In this document: one piece after another, positions 1 to 10,935 of the stretch
How the letters are laid out: each line of letters starts with the position of its first letter
Position numbering within the stretch: the stretch's first letter is position 1
Assembly (NCBI GenBank): GCA_963281255.1
Contig: OY725495.1
Span: forward strand, 3,038,001 to 3,102,000
DNA: 64,000 nucleotides
Reading direction: 5' to 3'
DNA from: Aphrocallistes beatrix
Lineage: Eukaryota > Porifera > Hexactinellida > Sceptrulophora > Aphrocallistidae
Made by a program: the position numbers and the translations under genes
Notes under the pieces: model-generated
The model's database searches: none
What the model was told of the DNA's origin: nothing
The model's input: only the letters and a program-made list of their open reading frames with translations

Positions 1-122
1 TCATCTAACTTCATGTATTTCTTGCTAGATGATGACAAGGCAATTGATTATTAGACAAGAGATGAAGTAATCTCATATGTATACAAGAAAGAGATGAAAT
101 AATTGTGTAAAGAATCCTCTAC

Positions 123-129
123 TATAAAT
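123..129 (+). promoter_or_regulatory. TATA-like box upstream of lectin gene 1
   Basis: A TATAAAT motif lies about 80 bp before the ATG at 209, a plausible distance for a core promoter with a short 5' leader. It is seen by eye only; no other promoter element was recognised in 1-208. Confidence 0.4.
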
Positions 130-208
130 TTAGCAATTAGAATGAATTTAAAATATAGACACAATTCATAACAACAACAATACAACACAAGAAGTAATAA
201 AAGTAAAC

Positions 209-1277
209 ATGCTGAAAACAGTATTTATTTTCACTCTAATGACCTTGGCATTAAGAGGTAAAATCAACTGTCAATTAATTTAGGAATCAGTTTTTAGTGT
301 TTATATTATTATTCAGTGTCAACAATCAATGCTGGATGTTCTTCAAAGTCAGCCTGTGATCTCAGAATAAACGACAACTGCTACGTACACATTGATGAGG
401 CAGTGAGCTGGAATGAAGCAGAGGATTGCTGTGTGGCGTGGGGAGGTCATCTGGCTAGCATACACTCAAATGCTGTGAACTACCATCTCAACTCGATTCG
501 CAACAAAGATAGATTCACTTGGATTGGACTCAAGCGCAAAGTGAGTGACGGATCCTACAAGTGGACAGATGGGACAGATTATGATTACGAAAACATAGCT
601 CATGGTATACCAGATAGTGCAGGTGGAGACGCTTGTTTCCATTTCAACGATCCTTACAGAGGTAGGCTAACTTGGAATGATTATCATTGCACTCGTTCTA
701 GTTGGAAAAGCATCAAGACATCGTATATCTGTCAAAAAAGTAAGTTAATTAGAAGAGCATAAATTACTTTAGTTAGCTTTTAAATATTTTATGCATTAAA
801 ATATATTCTTATATAGAAGAATGTCCTCAGATTCACAAGTCTAAGTGTGACCTGGTAAAAAATGGAAAATGTTACATTTTTGTTGACCACAATTCAACTT
901 GGCATATTGCAGAGCACTGCTGCGTAGAGTGGGGAGGCCATCTGGCTAGCATACACTCCGACCTGGAGAATAGTGCACTGAACTTCATTCGAGATGAAAA
1001 TCATTGGACTTGGATTGGATTGAATGACATTACTAAAGAAGGAAATTTTGTGTGGTCTGATGGGACACCGTATGATTATAGTAACTTTTTTACTGGCGAA
1101 CCAAATAATGGTAGAGGAAAAGAAAATTGCGTTAATATGTCACATAAAGCATGGAGATTGCAGTGGAATGACTATGCATGCGACAAAGAGACAAACCGTC
1201 GAACTAACGGAAATTCTTACATCTGCAAAAAAGGTAATACTGCAACTACTATCATTTACGTAGATTCGAAATATTGA
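209..1277 (+). CDS. Secreted protein with two C-type lectin domains
   Basis: Three exons are read: 209-257, 317-739 and 817-1277 (stop TGA at 1275-1277). Both introns (258-316, 740-816) are GT-AG and phase 1, and the joined frame is 310 codons. Exon 1 encodes a hydrophobic signal peptide beginning MLKTVFIFTLMTLALR, so the product should be secreted or luminal. Exon 2 is one C-type lectin-like domain with the GGHLASIHS helix motif, a WIGL core, WNDYHC and a closing YICQK. Exon 3 is a second domain with GGHLASIHS, WIGLND, an EPN motif, WNDYAC and YICKK. EPN plus WND is the classical calcium/mannose-type site; the first domain has IPD in that position and may bind differently or not at all. The last exon contains a possible donor (AAAAAGGTAATA) after YICKK, so a further 3' exon is possible, although an in-frame stop follows 14 codons later. 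Carbohydrate binding is inferred from the family. Confidence 0.85.
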
Positions 1278-1574
1278 ATTGAATTGGACACTTCTGTATT
1301 CATATTTATTTATTTAATTAGATTATGACTGTATAGCCAGACATTAAAACATAGAATGCAGAATACAAGCAGTTTTTGCAAAGATAAAGTGGAAGAGAAT
1401 GGATTTTAAATACTTAATATAAATATTTATTACTGTATACAAACCCCAATTATGTATTATAAATCAATATATAGTAATATTTTAAGATGTTTCTGTGCCA
1501 TTTCACATACCATTCAGATATTTATTGTATATTCGCTGAATAGTATATGTATTGTGTCGTTTATGTCTCAATTA
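1278..1574. other. Intergenic, no gene seen
   Basis: AT-rich sequence downstream of lectin gene 1. I see no coding frame with recognisable content and no clear repeat boundary before the element at 1575. Confidence 0.5.
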
Positions 1575-1920
1575 GGTAAACGGAAGTTTCGTCGCCGGAA
1601 AATTCGTCGCAGGAACTTTCGTCGCGGAACTTTCGTCGCTGATATTTTAGAATGGAATTACAAACTGTTTGGAAACATGAATTTGTTCGCTGAATAGAAT
1701 TGATAAGTGAGAGTGGGCATTTTGGAGAATATTTTATAAGAGCAAAGAGAAAGTGGGCATTTTGAGTTTGAAATAATATCAAATGGCACGCGAGAGTGGT
1801 ATTTTGTGAAGGGGTGGGTTATTGTCATTTATTATTTGTCAGAATGAAAGTGAGGATTTAATAATTTCATTCAAAGAAATATCAGCGACGAATGTTCCGG
1901 CAACGAAACTTCCGCCATTC
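1575..1920. mobile_element. hAT-like MITE with inverted CGTCGC-rich ends
   Basis: The ends are inverted copies built on CGGAAGTTTCGTCGCCGG (left) and CCGGCAACGAAACTTCCG (right), with extra inverted GTCGC units inside. Flanks CTCAATTA (1567-1574) and CTCAATTT (1921-1928) look like an 8 bp target duplication with one mismatch, which is the hAT signature. It is non-coding; short frames across it are by-products of the repeats. Confidence 0.55.
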
Positions 1921-1928
1921 CTCAATTT

Positions 1929-2855
1929 ACCCCATTTAATATTATAATTCTAAATTCCTTATTGCCACTTTTATGAAACTGTTTCATGTAATTACAATTT
2001 GTAAATATTACAAACAGTACGACCATTTGCGTAATTTCGAATGTTCTAGCTATTCTCCGCTTCTCTATATAATATGATCTCGTGGAGTGCATCTAACCTC
2101 ATCTCTCCTCCCTTTTAGCAGAAGATAAAACTTCCATCTAGAAAAAATGACGAATGGAAATAGGAATATCTGAGTGAAGTATGAGGTTATAATGAACCAG
2201 AAAACAAGAAGAGTAGTCTACAAAATATGCACGCAAGAAATCCAAATATCCAGTTTTTGTATTCAACAGCGAGAAAATCCCTCCTTAGTACAATAAGAAA
2301 GATAATCATCAGAAGTAGAATGCTGATTTGAGCCATACCTACAGCATTAAATACAAATCATGAAGTTGTATGAAGTTGTATCCGGAGAGAGCAAGTAGTA
2401 TTTTCTACTATGAAGGTAGTAAGTGAAAAGTCTGAATGATCTAGATCTGCTAAATAGATGTAACTTTTGCCAGATTAATTTTGAAAATGGTTGAGGCAGG
2501 TACAAATCTTTTCGAGAACACAATATTTCTGATACTCCAGGTATGAGATTCGTGATAACAACAACAATATACGTGCGTATCCTGACCTCAGTTAGGATGA
2601 GGTAGAATGACTGAATATGAGTTTGAACACGATATTCTAATAGAGTATTAATAAAAGATGAATCATATTACTGGTGCAGACTACTGTGTTGCATATCTAG
2701 GTGATATTTGATTATTCATCTTCACAAAACTGGATGTGAAAAATAAAAAGATGATTTAGTAAAATATGATATGACTACTGTGTTAAATGAAGTGAAGAGT
2801 TGAGATGATTAATTTAGTCTAACAATTTTTCTAGAAACAGAACAAACCAACAAAG
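1929..2855. other. Intergenic between the two lectin genes
   Basis: No coding sequence, RNA gene or clear mobile-element terminus was recognised here. It precedes the first exon of lectin gene 2. Confidence 0.5.
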
Positions 2856-3411
2856 ATGAAGATATTAACACAAGTAATTATACTTGGACTCATTCTAGCA
2901 ATAGCAGGTATGTGTGAATCTTATAAGCATACTAAATAAATGTATGAAATGTTAATATTTATCATATTTAGTCTCATTCATCGAGGCAAGATGTTTCTCA
3001 AGATCATCTTGTGATCTCAGGATAAACAACAACTGCTATGTTCACATCGATCAGCCAGTGAATTGGGAAAAAGCATCTTGCTGTGTAGAGTGGGGAGGTC
3101 ATCTGGCTAGCATACACTCAGAGAGAGAGAACTATCTCCTAAACTCGATTCGTATCAAAGATAGACATACTTGGATAGGATTCAATGACAAAGCTAAGGA
3201 AGGAACCTTTGTGTGGACAGATGGGACTAGCTATAACTATAACAACTTTTCTAGAGGACAACCAGACGATTATAGAAAAAGAGAAGATTGCATATATTTT
3301 TGGCCCAAATCAATAACAGCAGAAAAGACTTGGAATGATGGGGAATGCTCATTCCGACATGGGGGCTCTATACGGGCATCTTACATCTACCAAAAAGTGA
3401 GTTTAACTTGA
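2856..3411 (+). CDS. Secreted single C-type lectin domain protein
   Basis: Two exons: 2856-2907 (signal peptide starting MKILTQVIILGLILAIA) and 2972-3411, separated by a 64 bp GT-AG phase-1 intron; the joined frame is 163 codons. The domain closely resembles exon 2 of the upstream gene (same GGHLASIHSE helix, WIGFND, a QPD motif and WNDGEC), so the two genes are tandem paralogues. QPD is the motif usually tied to galactose-type recognition. Two oddities are seen. The terminal family motif YICQK is YIYQK here, so the conserved final cysteine is lost. In addition the stretch right after it (AAAAAGTGAGT) is a good splice donor at the same place where gene 1 splices to its second domain. No second lectin domain is found downstream, so the annotated end at 3411 may be read-through into a former intron. 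Function in glycan recognition is inferred. Confidence 0.75.
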
Positions 3412-3696
3412 TTAATACATTATAGTGTACTTCTTAGAGATAATTAGTATTGTCGCGGATCTATGGTACTAATTGTTGAGGGTGGGAACTATTGAAGTGA
3501 ATATTGATGATCTAACCGACCATAAACGTGACTACTCTTCATCACTCGTTGGTTGGAAATTTGGTAGGGGTGATCTTTTGATATACTTGTATTTATTATG
3601 TTGTCGACATGATACTTGTAAAAACCAAAACTCATTGGCCTAATATATTAGCCGATCCGACAATAAATAATTGGGCAAAAAATCGACTAACAGACG

Positions 3697-3752
3697 GGAT
3701 GTTTCCACATGGTTGTTTCCACATAGGATGTTTCCACAAAGGATGTTTCCAC
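3697..3752. repeat. Short tandem repeat GGATGTTTCCACA
   Basis: Four imperfect tandem copies of a unit of about 17 bp built on GATGTTTCCACATA occur back to back. The surrounding 3412-3866 has no gene that I can recognise; a solo Tc1-like end (GTACGAATACTTTTG, CAGGCAGTGTA) lies at about 3822-3857. Confidence 0.6.
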
Positions 3753-3867
3753 TTTATCTCTTACCAATTAAATACCTTGACTCGCTAAAAAATCAGTATT
3801 ATAACTATTTGTATGGGGAATTATGAGGTGTACGAATACTTTTGTTCAGGCAGTGTATATCTTTAAC

Positions 3868-4233
3868 GAATTGATTGAAGAAACTGCCAGGCGTAGAAAG
3901 CTGATTTTTGGCATGAGGAGTCTTTTAGCTCTCAGCCATTTTAGGTGATAGAAGGCTGAAATTTTAATAGAATGTGTATATTAATATCTCGCATATGATG
4001 CAACTATGATAAAAAATGATGACTCATCGCTCTGTTATGACGTCATCATTAATCATCAAAATTTTACAAATCGAAATATTTGGTGATTTTTCGTGTGACA
4101 TCGATTATAACAGTAGGACAGACGTATTTAGAGTTGCAATCTCCCTTTTAATTAATTAATGTGACCCCAGGCGCCTCCGGCGGACACAAAGTGTCTGCCA
4201 GCCGCGTAGCGCAAGCAAGCGAAGCGCGCTTGT
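3868..4233 (+). mobile_element. Helitron-like non-autonomous element (copy with GC-rich 3' tail)
   Basis: This belongs to a dispersed family whose body includes AATTGATTGAAGAAACTGCC, paired TGACGTCAT-type sites and a GC-rich 3' tail with nested hairpins (GGACACAAAGTGTC, then AAGCGAAGCGCGCTTGT). Other copies or pieces are near 17690-18163, 20435-20501, 27370-27843, 29068-29135, 61127-61445 and 62388-62635. No terminal inverted repeats or target duplications are visible, and the GC-rich 3' hairpin fits Helitron ends. The class assignment is inference. Confidence 0.45.
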
Positions 4234-4268
4234 AAGATTTATGATTAATGTATATTTATTTGTTAATA

Positions 4269-4456
4269 CAGTCGACTCCGCTTAATAGGGCCACATCGGT
4301 CAGAGGACATTTTGCCCCGATTAAGCGGAGGACCCTATTAACCGAAAATATTTTGTATTAGCTTCTATGTTTGAGAGCTATTCCGGTCCTGCCAAAAGTG
4401 GCCCGATTAAGCTGCTGACCCGATTAAACAGTGGCCCTATTAAGCGGAGTCGACTG
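4269..4456. mobile_element. pogo/Tigger-like MITE, 188 bp
   Basis: Terminal inverted repeats CAGTCGACTCCGCTTAATAG / TAAGCGGAGTCGACTG are flanked by TA on both sides (4267-4268 and 4457-4458), as expected for the Tc1/mariner/pogo superfamily. Related copies lie at 15264-15445, 17434-17619 and 19008-19195. Non-coding. Confidence 0.75.
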
Positions 4457-4974
4457 TATATATGGGGAATTCCATGTCAAAACACCAATCATTTCACCAC
4501 CATCAACCGATTTGTCTGAAATTTGCTGTGCGATAGGGCACTGATATGTCTTTACTTTTGTGAAAATTTCAGATCAATCGGTCGTGTGGTTTTTGAGTTA
4601 TGACGTCACTAATTTTTAAATTTTTGCTGTTTGACCAAGGATTTTCACAATGGTAAAATCACCATCCCATTTTAAACTCGAATAACTCGAAAAATATTCA
4701 TCAAAGTCTTTCATAAATTGCAATACTTATGTTTTTACATATGGAGAAAACGAAAAACTTGAGTAAATTAAGTTTTGAGTTCCTTTTCTTCGTAAAACTG
4801 AAACTGAAACCAACTCCCAAATAAACCGGAACTATGACGTAACAAAAATGTATATTTTGGAAACTGTTTTATTTTTGGGTATTTTACTGTTTATATTCAT
4901 AATTCATTGTATAAAAAAATTGATTTGGTTTCCATATGTTCTCTTTGAGTTATTCACATTTTTGTACCTGTAAA

Positions 4975-5179
4975 CAGGCTTTCATCCAGGCGTACTGGGC
5001 GCGCCTAGAGGCGCGTATTTGGTCCCATGGATCATAATTAGGCGTATGATTTAGGCGCGCGGCATACGCCTACTTAGGCGCGTGGAATAAAACATATATA
5101 AAAATGCAGAGTCTAGGCGCGTAGAAAAATGGTGGTGCCCATTTAGGCGCATGACTTTGGAAAGCTGGATGAAACCTTG
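4975..5179. mobile_element. hAT-like MITE nested in foldback arm
   Basis: 205 bp with ends CAGGCTTTCATCCAGG and CTGGATGAAACCTTG, bounded by perfect 8 bp duplications CCTGTAAA (4967-4974, 5180-5187). The opposite palindrome arm preserves the uninterrupted sequence, which confirms the insertion. The interior is rich in GGCGCG motifs. Confidence 0.85.
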
Positions 5180-6008
5180 CCTGTAAACGCTTTCTAGTAT
5201 ATACTCGTATAACTCAAAATTTTATGCCTTTTGTAAAAATATAAAATTGACCTGACAACTCTCAATTTCTACCATTTTGAAAATTCTTTTATGTCTTCCT
5301 CTATACGTAATATCACTCATTCTTACAACATTCTGCTATTGATATGTGCATTCGGAATTATAAGTCTGTTGTATATTTGACCACAGACAGACTAAACATA
5401 AACAGTGCAATGCTGTTGTTGCTATGTAATAGGAATGCAATAAATGTCACTAATGAGTTGAAAAGTTAATTTTAGAGGACTAATATTTGCTAAACAATCC
5501 GATATTTAGTCCAACCTTCCATCTAAATCTCAAAAATGGACCAGGGATGCGGTCGAAGATGTTTGATCAAATATATGATCTGCCAAAAATCATGAACGAC
5601 GCAGAATAGAGCTTCGAAATGTATTACCAGCATATATAAATATGACGCCAAAGTATCCATATCCGTTGTTAAAATTTCGATTAGTCATCATATGATTGCA
5701 CAATAGGTTATATTTGGGACACATTTAGTGATTTTCAGAGGTTGTTTAATATTGGTACTTCTAAGTGGTTTTATTATAGTTTTTTGTATAGAAGTGAGCT
5801 GTGAATGGATTGATGCGAAAAGTGAATATTTTTTATGGAATGTTGCTACATTCCAGCGTTGCTATGGAAACGCATTTTGATAAGTTGAGGTCATATCTTG
5901 AATACCGCAATAACTATGCATTCAAATTTGATCTTATTTGATAGCCCATAGACTATTTCCTATAAAGCCATAACATAATTTCCACGTCTAGATTCATTGG
6001 TTTACGAG

Positions 6009-6153
6009 CAGAGGCGTAGCCAGCCCAATTTTTAGAGTGCGGCAATTTCGTGAGAGGGTTGCGGCACCCAATGCTAATTTGTGAAATTTTAGTGGGCACA
6101 GCCTTTGAGGTTGCGGCCTAGGCCTCATGTGCCGCACCCTGGCTACGCCTCTG
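6009..6153. mobile_element. hAT-like MITE at palindrome centre, 145 bp
   Basis: Inverted ends CAGAGGCGTAGCCAG and CTGGCTACGCCTCTG, a form common in hAT MITEs, with perfect 8 bp duplications TTTACGAG (6001-6008 and 6154-6161). It sits near the axis of the 4459-7238 foldback. Confidence 0.9.
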
Positions 6154-7244
6154 TTTACGAGTAATTAGACAAATTACCAATTGTGACCAAAGTGATCTTT
6201 GTCTAATAACTCGTAAACCATTGAATCTAGACGTAAATTTTAACAACGGATATGGATACTTTGGCGTCATATTTATATATGCTGGTAATACATTTCGAAG
6301 CTCTATTCTGCGTCGTTCATGATTTTTGGCAGATCATGTATTTGATCAAACATCTTCGACCGCATCCCTGGTCCATTTTTGAGATTTAGATGGAAGGTCG
6401 GACTAAATATCGGATTGTTTAGCAAATATTAGTCCTCTAAAATTAACTTTTCAACTCATTAGTGACATTTATTGCATTCCTATTACATAGCAACAACAGC
6501 ATTGCACTGTTTATGTTTAGTCTGTCTGTGGTCAAATATACAACAGACTTATAATTCCGAATGCACATATCAATAGCAGAATGTTGTAAGAATGGGTGAT
6601 ATTATAGAGGAAGACATAAAAGCATTTTCAAAATGGTAGAAATTGAGAGTTGTCAGGTCAATTTTATATTTTTACAAAAGGCATAAAATTTTGAGTTATA
6701 CAAGTATATACTAGAAAGCGTTTACAGGTACAAAAATGTGAATAACTCAAAGAGAACATATGGAAAACAAATGAATTTTTTTATACAGTGAATTATGAAT
6801 ATAAACAGTAAAATATTCAAAAATAAAATAGTTTCCAAAATATATATTTTTGTTACGTCATAGTTCCGGTTTGCTTCGGGAGTTTGTTTCAGTTCCAGTT
6901 TTCACAAAGAAAAGGAACTCAAAACTTAATTTACTCAAGTTTTTCGCATTCTCCATATGTAAAAACATAAGTATTGCAATGTATGAAAGACTTTGATGAA
7001 TATTTTTCGAGTTATTCGAGTTTAAAATGGGATGGTGATTTTACCATTGTGAAAATCCTTGGTCAAACAGCAAAAATTTAAAAATTAGTGACGTCATAAC
7101 TCAAAAACCACACGACCGATTGATCTGAAATTTTCACAAAAGTAAAGACATATCAGTGCCCTGTCGCACAGCAAATTTCAGACAAATCGGTTGATGGTGG
7201 TGAAATGATTGGTGTTTTGACATGGAATTCCCCATATACAGTAT

Positions 7245-7450
7245 ATACACCCTATATATACACCCCGGAATAGCGGTCACCTCGATATACCGGCCACTTT
7301 CTGAAGTCCCGTTTAACTGACTATAAACATTAACATTGATTTATTTCAGAATTCCAGCCACCCCGCTATTCCGAATTCCGGCCATTCTTTTAGAACGAAA
7401 CCCTATTTTAACCTCAGAATTACGGCCAATCTTAACAATAGAGAATCATT
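7245..7450. repeat. Degenerate pogo-like MITE fragment
   Basis: Motifs CCCGGAATAGCGGTCAC and repeated CGGCCA/GGCCGG blocks resemble one end of a pogo/Tigger-type MITE. The second terminus is not evident. Confidence 0.3.
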
Positions 7451-7839
7451 ATTGCATGTTTGAAAACGAATGTCCCGCTTTTACCCGCTTTTAAATATGC
7501 ATACATAAAATCTTTAAGGATGTATATGGGAATAAAGAGCCATTAATTTAAACCCTGTTAAAGATATTTGTAGTTAAGTTGGCTGATTCATTTATATTGG
7601 TGAAGACGAATGAACAATTCAATTTCCAATTTTCGGATAATAAAATTCTCCAAATATAAGAGTGTATATTAGGACGATATTTTATATCCAAGGGCAGTTT
7701 AAAACTGCACTCATTATACTTGTATGTCACTTGAATTGTTTGTTATTAAAAACCCAAGCTAATCTCTATCTCCTCTTATTTCCAAGTTGGGAAACTTTTA
7801 GCCTATTCGAGATGTTAAAATTCTGAAATTCTGAGGAAA

Positions 7840-8300
7840 ATTTTGAAAATTGGGGTCACATCTTCATTGTCAGAGCAACTAGATATTCAGAGCCTGTCTT
7901 ATCTGGCAGACGATGGACTTGCACTTTCTATTAAGTGGTTATTCGTATTTTCAAACTGTGAGCAAAGAAGTATGTCTAGGGTCTGATTATACGTTACACA
8001 ATTTATTGTAAAAAGTACAAATTAATATCATAGAAATTCAATTAAGCCAGGTGGCTCTCTACTAATTCTAGAGATATTTTATAAGGAATACCATCAAAAT
8101 CATTTAATTAAACAGGCGACTTGGATCTAATTACACATACTCAATTTATTGTAAGAATATGCTATCAAATAAATTTTAACTGCTGAGTTGGATCTGGATT
8201 TATAATACATCATTTTTGTTGTAATACACGCAATTCGTGACCAGACAATTAGTAACAGGATTATATGCAGGCCAACATCAATTTAATACCTGTCATGTTG
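7840..8300. repeat. Dispersed duplication, copy 1
   Basis: The sequence from GAAAATTGGGGTCACATCTT through the CAATTCGTGACCAGACAATT block matches 18531-18922 plus 19372-19440 in the same orientation about 10.7 kb away. In the second copy a Tc1-like MITE sits inside. Shorter related stretches follow at 8345-8450 and 8620-8800 and again at 22625-22725. Non-coding as far as I can see. Confidence 0.65.
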
Positions 8301-8559
8301 ACGGGACGCCATGAATTATTACTCAGTCGATATCGTTACTAGCATTTAGAAAATTGAGGTCACATCTTCTAAGTCAAAACAACTAGACATCCAGATTCTA
8401 TCTTATTTGGCAGACAATAGACTACTTCCTATTAAGTGGTACTGTTGAGATCTATTATTGAAATATATATTCTTAATTAACAGTGTAATCATATAGATGA
8501 GAACTCTACTTCCCAATAGCAAAGTGTGGAAGTTTAATTTATTCAATTTAGTTGAGTAA

Positions 8560-8582
8560 GGATAAATCCATGTTTCTATTAA
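8560..8582 (-). pseudogene. Start-codon remnant of an ICMT-like gene
   Basis: On the minus strand a short frame begins MDLSLLN and then stops. This matches the first residues of the ICMT-like fragment at 22048-22167 (MDLSLLYRIF) and resembles the intact gene at 12070 (MDIFLLNRIL). The surrounding leader sequence is also similar to that upstream of the 22.1 kb fragment. It is too short to be certain. Confidence 0.35.
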
Positions 8583-8799
8583 ATTTAAATGTTAATCAGT
8601 TTGTATAGACATAAATATAACTTAAGCCAGGTGGTTCTCTACTAGTTGAAGGAATACCATCAAAATCATTTAAACAGGAGAGCTGAATCTTACTATGCTT
8701 ACACAATTTATAGTAAGGATGCTATATCAATTTTATTTTTAAACAGCAGAGTTGCACCTGGATACAATTATAATACACAATTTTTATAATTTTGAAAGA

Positions 8800-9820
8800 A
8801 TCCAAGTTGACTAATTCTTGGATAGTGAATAATTCAAGAATAATTGAAAAATACACTATTCTTCTCCTCGAAAATGAATTATTCTTCAACAATTTTTACT
8901 TTTTCGACATTATTAGAAAACATTCTTGAATATTAAACTAAAATAAAACTTTTGGGAGCCTTCAAAGGTATACCGTATATAATCGAATAGCAGCCGACAT
9001 TACTTTTTAAAAGCAATTAAGTCTGCGATACGAAGGTAGACGGGATAGAAATTTGAATGAGGGTTAGATATACGAACAAAGCAGGGGATGTACCCATAAA
9101 AGATTGTTACATATTTGTTCACTACAAAAATGATGTTAGTTGATTGAGGTAATAGCTTATTTGATAGCTAAAATAGACATTATTTCTTGTTCGAAACTTG
9201 TTCGATAAGCAATAAATTACTTCATATTGAATAATACTCCAAAATGTACTTCAAATAGCAAAGTATGGGAGTTTAATTTATTCAATTCAGTAGAATCTGA
9301 TTATCCCAAATCATTTCAGCGGATTTGAAAATGTATTCTCGGTTATTTAAATACACCACAAGCTCGAGTTTGTCGAAAATCATTTACTGATCCCATTATT
9401 GATGTTTTCAATACCGGCGATTTTATAGTCCCGGGTCAACAACGGGATCGTGCCAACTCACTTTCTGATAGTCCGATTTCGGTAATAGAATGTAATTCCT
9501 AAGACATGATACCACGGAAAAATGCAATTAAGCAATTTCTTGCAATTTCTTTGGGGTCATACATTTCATGTAAGAATATACATTTCATGTAAGAATAATT
9601 TAATGTAAGAATATCATCAAAATCATCACCAAATAAAGATTTGAGTTGAGGAAGAGGTGTGGCTGACCATTTTGAATCAAGTGATTATAATTAGCCTACC
9701 ATGCAGAATAGACCATAATTAATTAAGTGCTAACATACTTTTTTGAAAGAATATGAAGGTCACACAGTCTTAGCATTAATTAGACTTTAGTTCTAAACTT
9801 GTTAGATAAGCAATGCATTA
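8800..9820. other. Intergenic, degenerate repeats
   Basis: AT-rich DNA with weak echoes of neighbouring repeats (for example AGTTTAATTTATTCAATT at 8530 and 9270). No gene is recognised. Confidence 0.4.
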
Positions 9821-10126
9821 CAGTAGGACGTCAGTTATCCGAACGGGTCGGGACCGAGGGGGTTCGGATAATTGAAATGTTCGGATAACTGAAGTTGTAA
9901 TGTAATTACATAGAAAGTTGGTCAGTGGTACTAATTAGTCATAATGATGAATATGGATAAAATACATATTGATCTATGTACGTATCATTTATAGTATATA
10001 AAATGATGGCAGGGTAGTACTTTCAATTCTCAACTCAAGGATGCATCATTTATAAATTCAGTATATTGTAGTTTGGTCAACCAAGGGGTTCGGATAACTG
10101 AAGTTCGGATAACTGACGTTCTACTG
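9821..10126. mobile_element. pogo-like MITE, TTATCCGAAC type
   Basis: Ends CAGTAGGACGTCAGTTATCC and GGATAACTGACGTTCTACTG are inverted and flanked by TA (9819-9820 and 10127-10128). A second, truncated inverted copy is at about 34366-34598. Confidence 0.75.
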
Positions 10127-10571
10127 TACTTCCTATTGAGCAGTAGTTCTCAGACTGGGGTATGTTAGTAGTTTTTTGGTGTATGCAGAAAGTTTCTTTC
10201 TAAAAAGGCCACCATTGTAATAGTGTCAAAAATTTGCTTGATTAATACATTGACCGTTCAATGCATTTTTAAATGCACTCTTCGACTGTCAACCCATACA
10301 AAGTCCATTCATACTGAATAGGCATTAGTCGGATATTATACTAGGAATCTTCAATTCTTGTCTCATCTATAAATTATGTTATCAGCAGTGCAGTGTAGTA
10401 GAACTAAATTATAGCGTGCTCAAACAATAACAATTACTAATTGAGAGAAATAAAATAGGGTCCATTTAAATTTACCACTGCATAGTCTAAACTCACAATT
10501 CATTGCAGTTGATAGCTCATAGAAAGTGGTAAGGCTCATATACCTAATCGTCCATAGAACTAATACAGTTT

Positions 10572-10927
10572 GGGGACGCTGCATTTGTTCGAATTTTTAT
10601 GTTGTCACTTGTTCGAATATCTGATGTTGTCACTTGTTCGACTCTGTTTTTGGAGGAGTTGACACTTGTTCGACTTGTTCTTAAAGAGTTCAAGTGAATT
10701 TGGGCATTTTATTCCTCTTCCCTGTGGGGGGTACAGTGACCTTTTCAGAAAGGAATGTGACCAAATGAGCGGAAAAGTAGGCATTTGATGTCGGAAACGT
10801 GATACAACTCCTTTAGAAACAGAGTCGAACAAGTGGCAACTCCTCCAAAAACAGAGTCGAACAAGTGACAACATCAGATATTCGAACAAGTGACAACATA
10901 AAAATTCGACTAAACGCATGCGCCTCA
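10572..10927. mobile_element. hAT-like palindromic MITE with CACTTGTTCGA repeats
   Basis: The two halves are reverse complements carrying repeated TGTCACTTGTTCGAATA-like units and the GGAGGAGTT block. Perfect 8 bp duplications TACAGTTT (10564-10571 and 10928-10935) flank it. The apparent minus-strand reading frame across it is a product of the palindrome, not a gene. Confidence 0.75.
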
Positions 10928-10935
10928 TACAGTTT

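Larger units (their letters stand above)
4459..7238. mobile_element. Foldback element: palindrome of about 2.8 kb
   Basis: Left end ATGGGGAATTCCATGTCAAA is mirrored at the right by TTTTGACATGGAATTCCCCAT, and each arm of about 1.3 kb is the near-perfect reverse complement of the other, with the axis near 6190. The inner portions (from about 5500 and to about 6430) are homologous to the shorter foldback elements at 19.4, 45.6, 58.8 and 60.1 kb. Two hAT-like MITEs (4975-5179 and 6009-6153) interrupt one arm only and so are younger. No coding frame is seen. Relatives: 14221-14680 (partial, next to the gap) and 15468-17372. Confidence 0.8.

Noticed and set aside
10605-10928. 107-codon minus-strand frame
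   Set aside because: It is generated by the palindromic CACTTGTTCGA repeats of a MITE.
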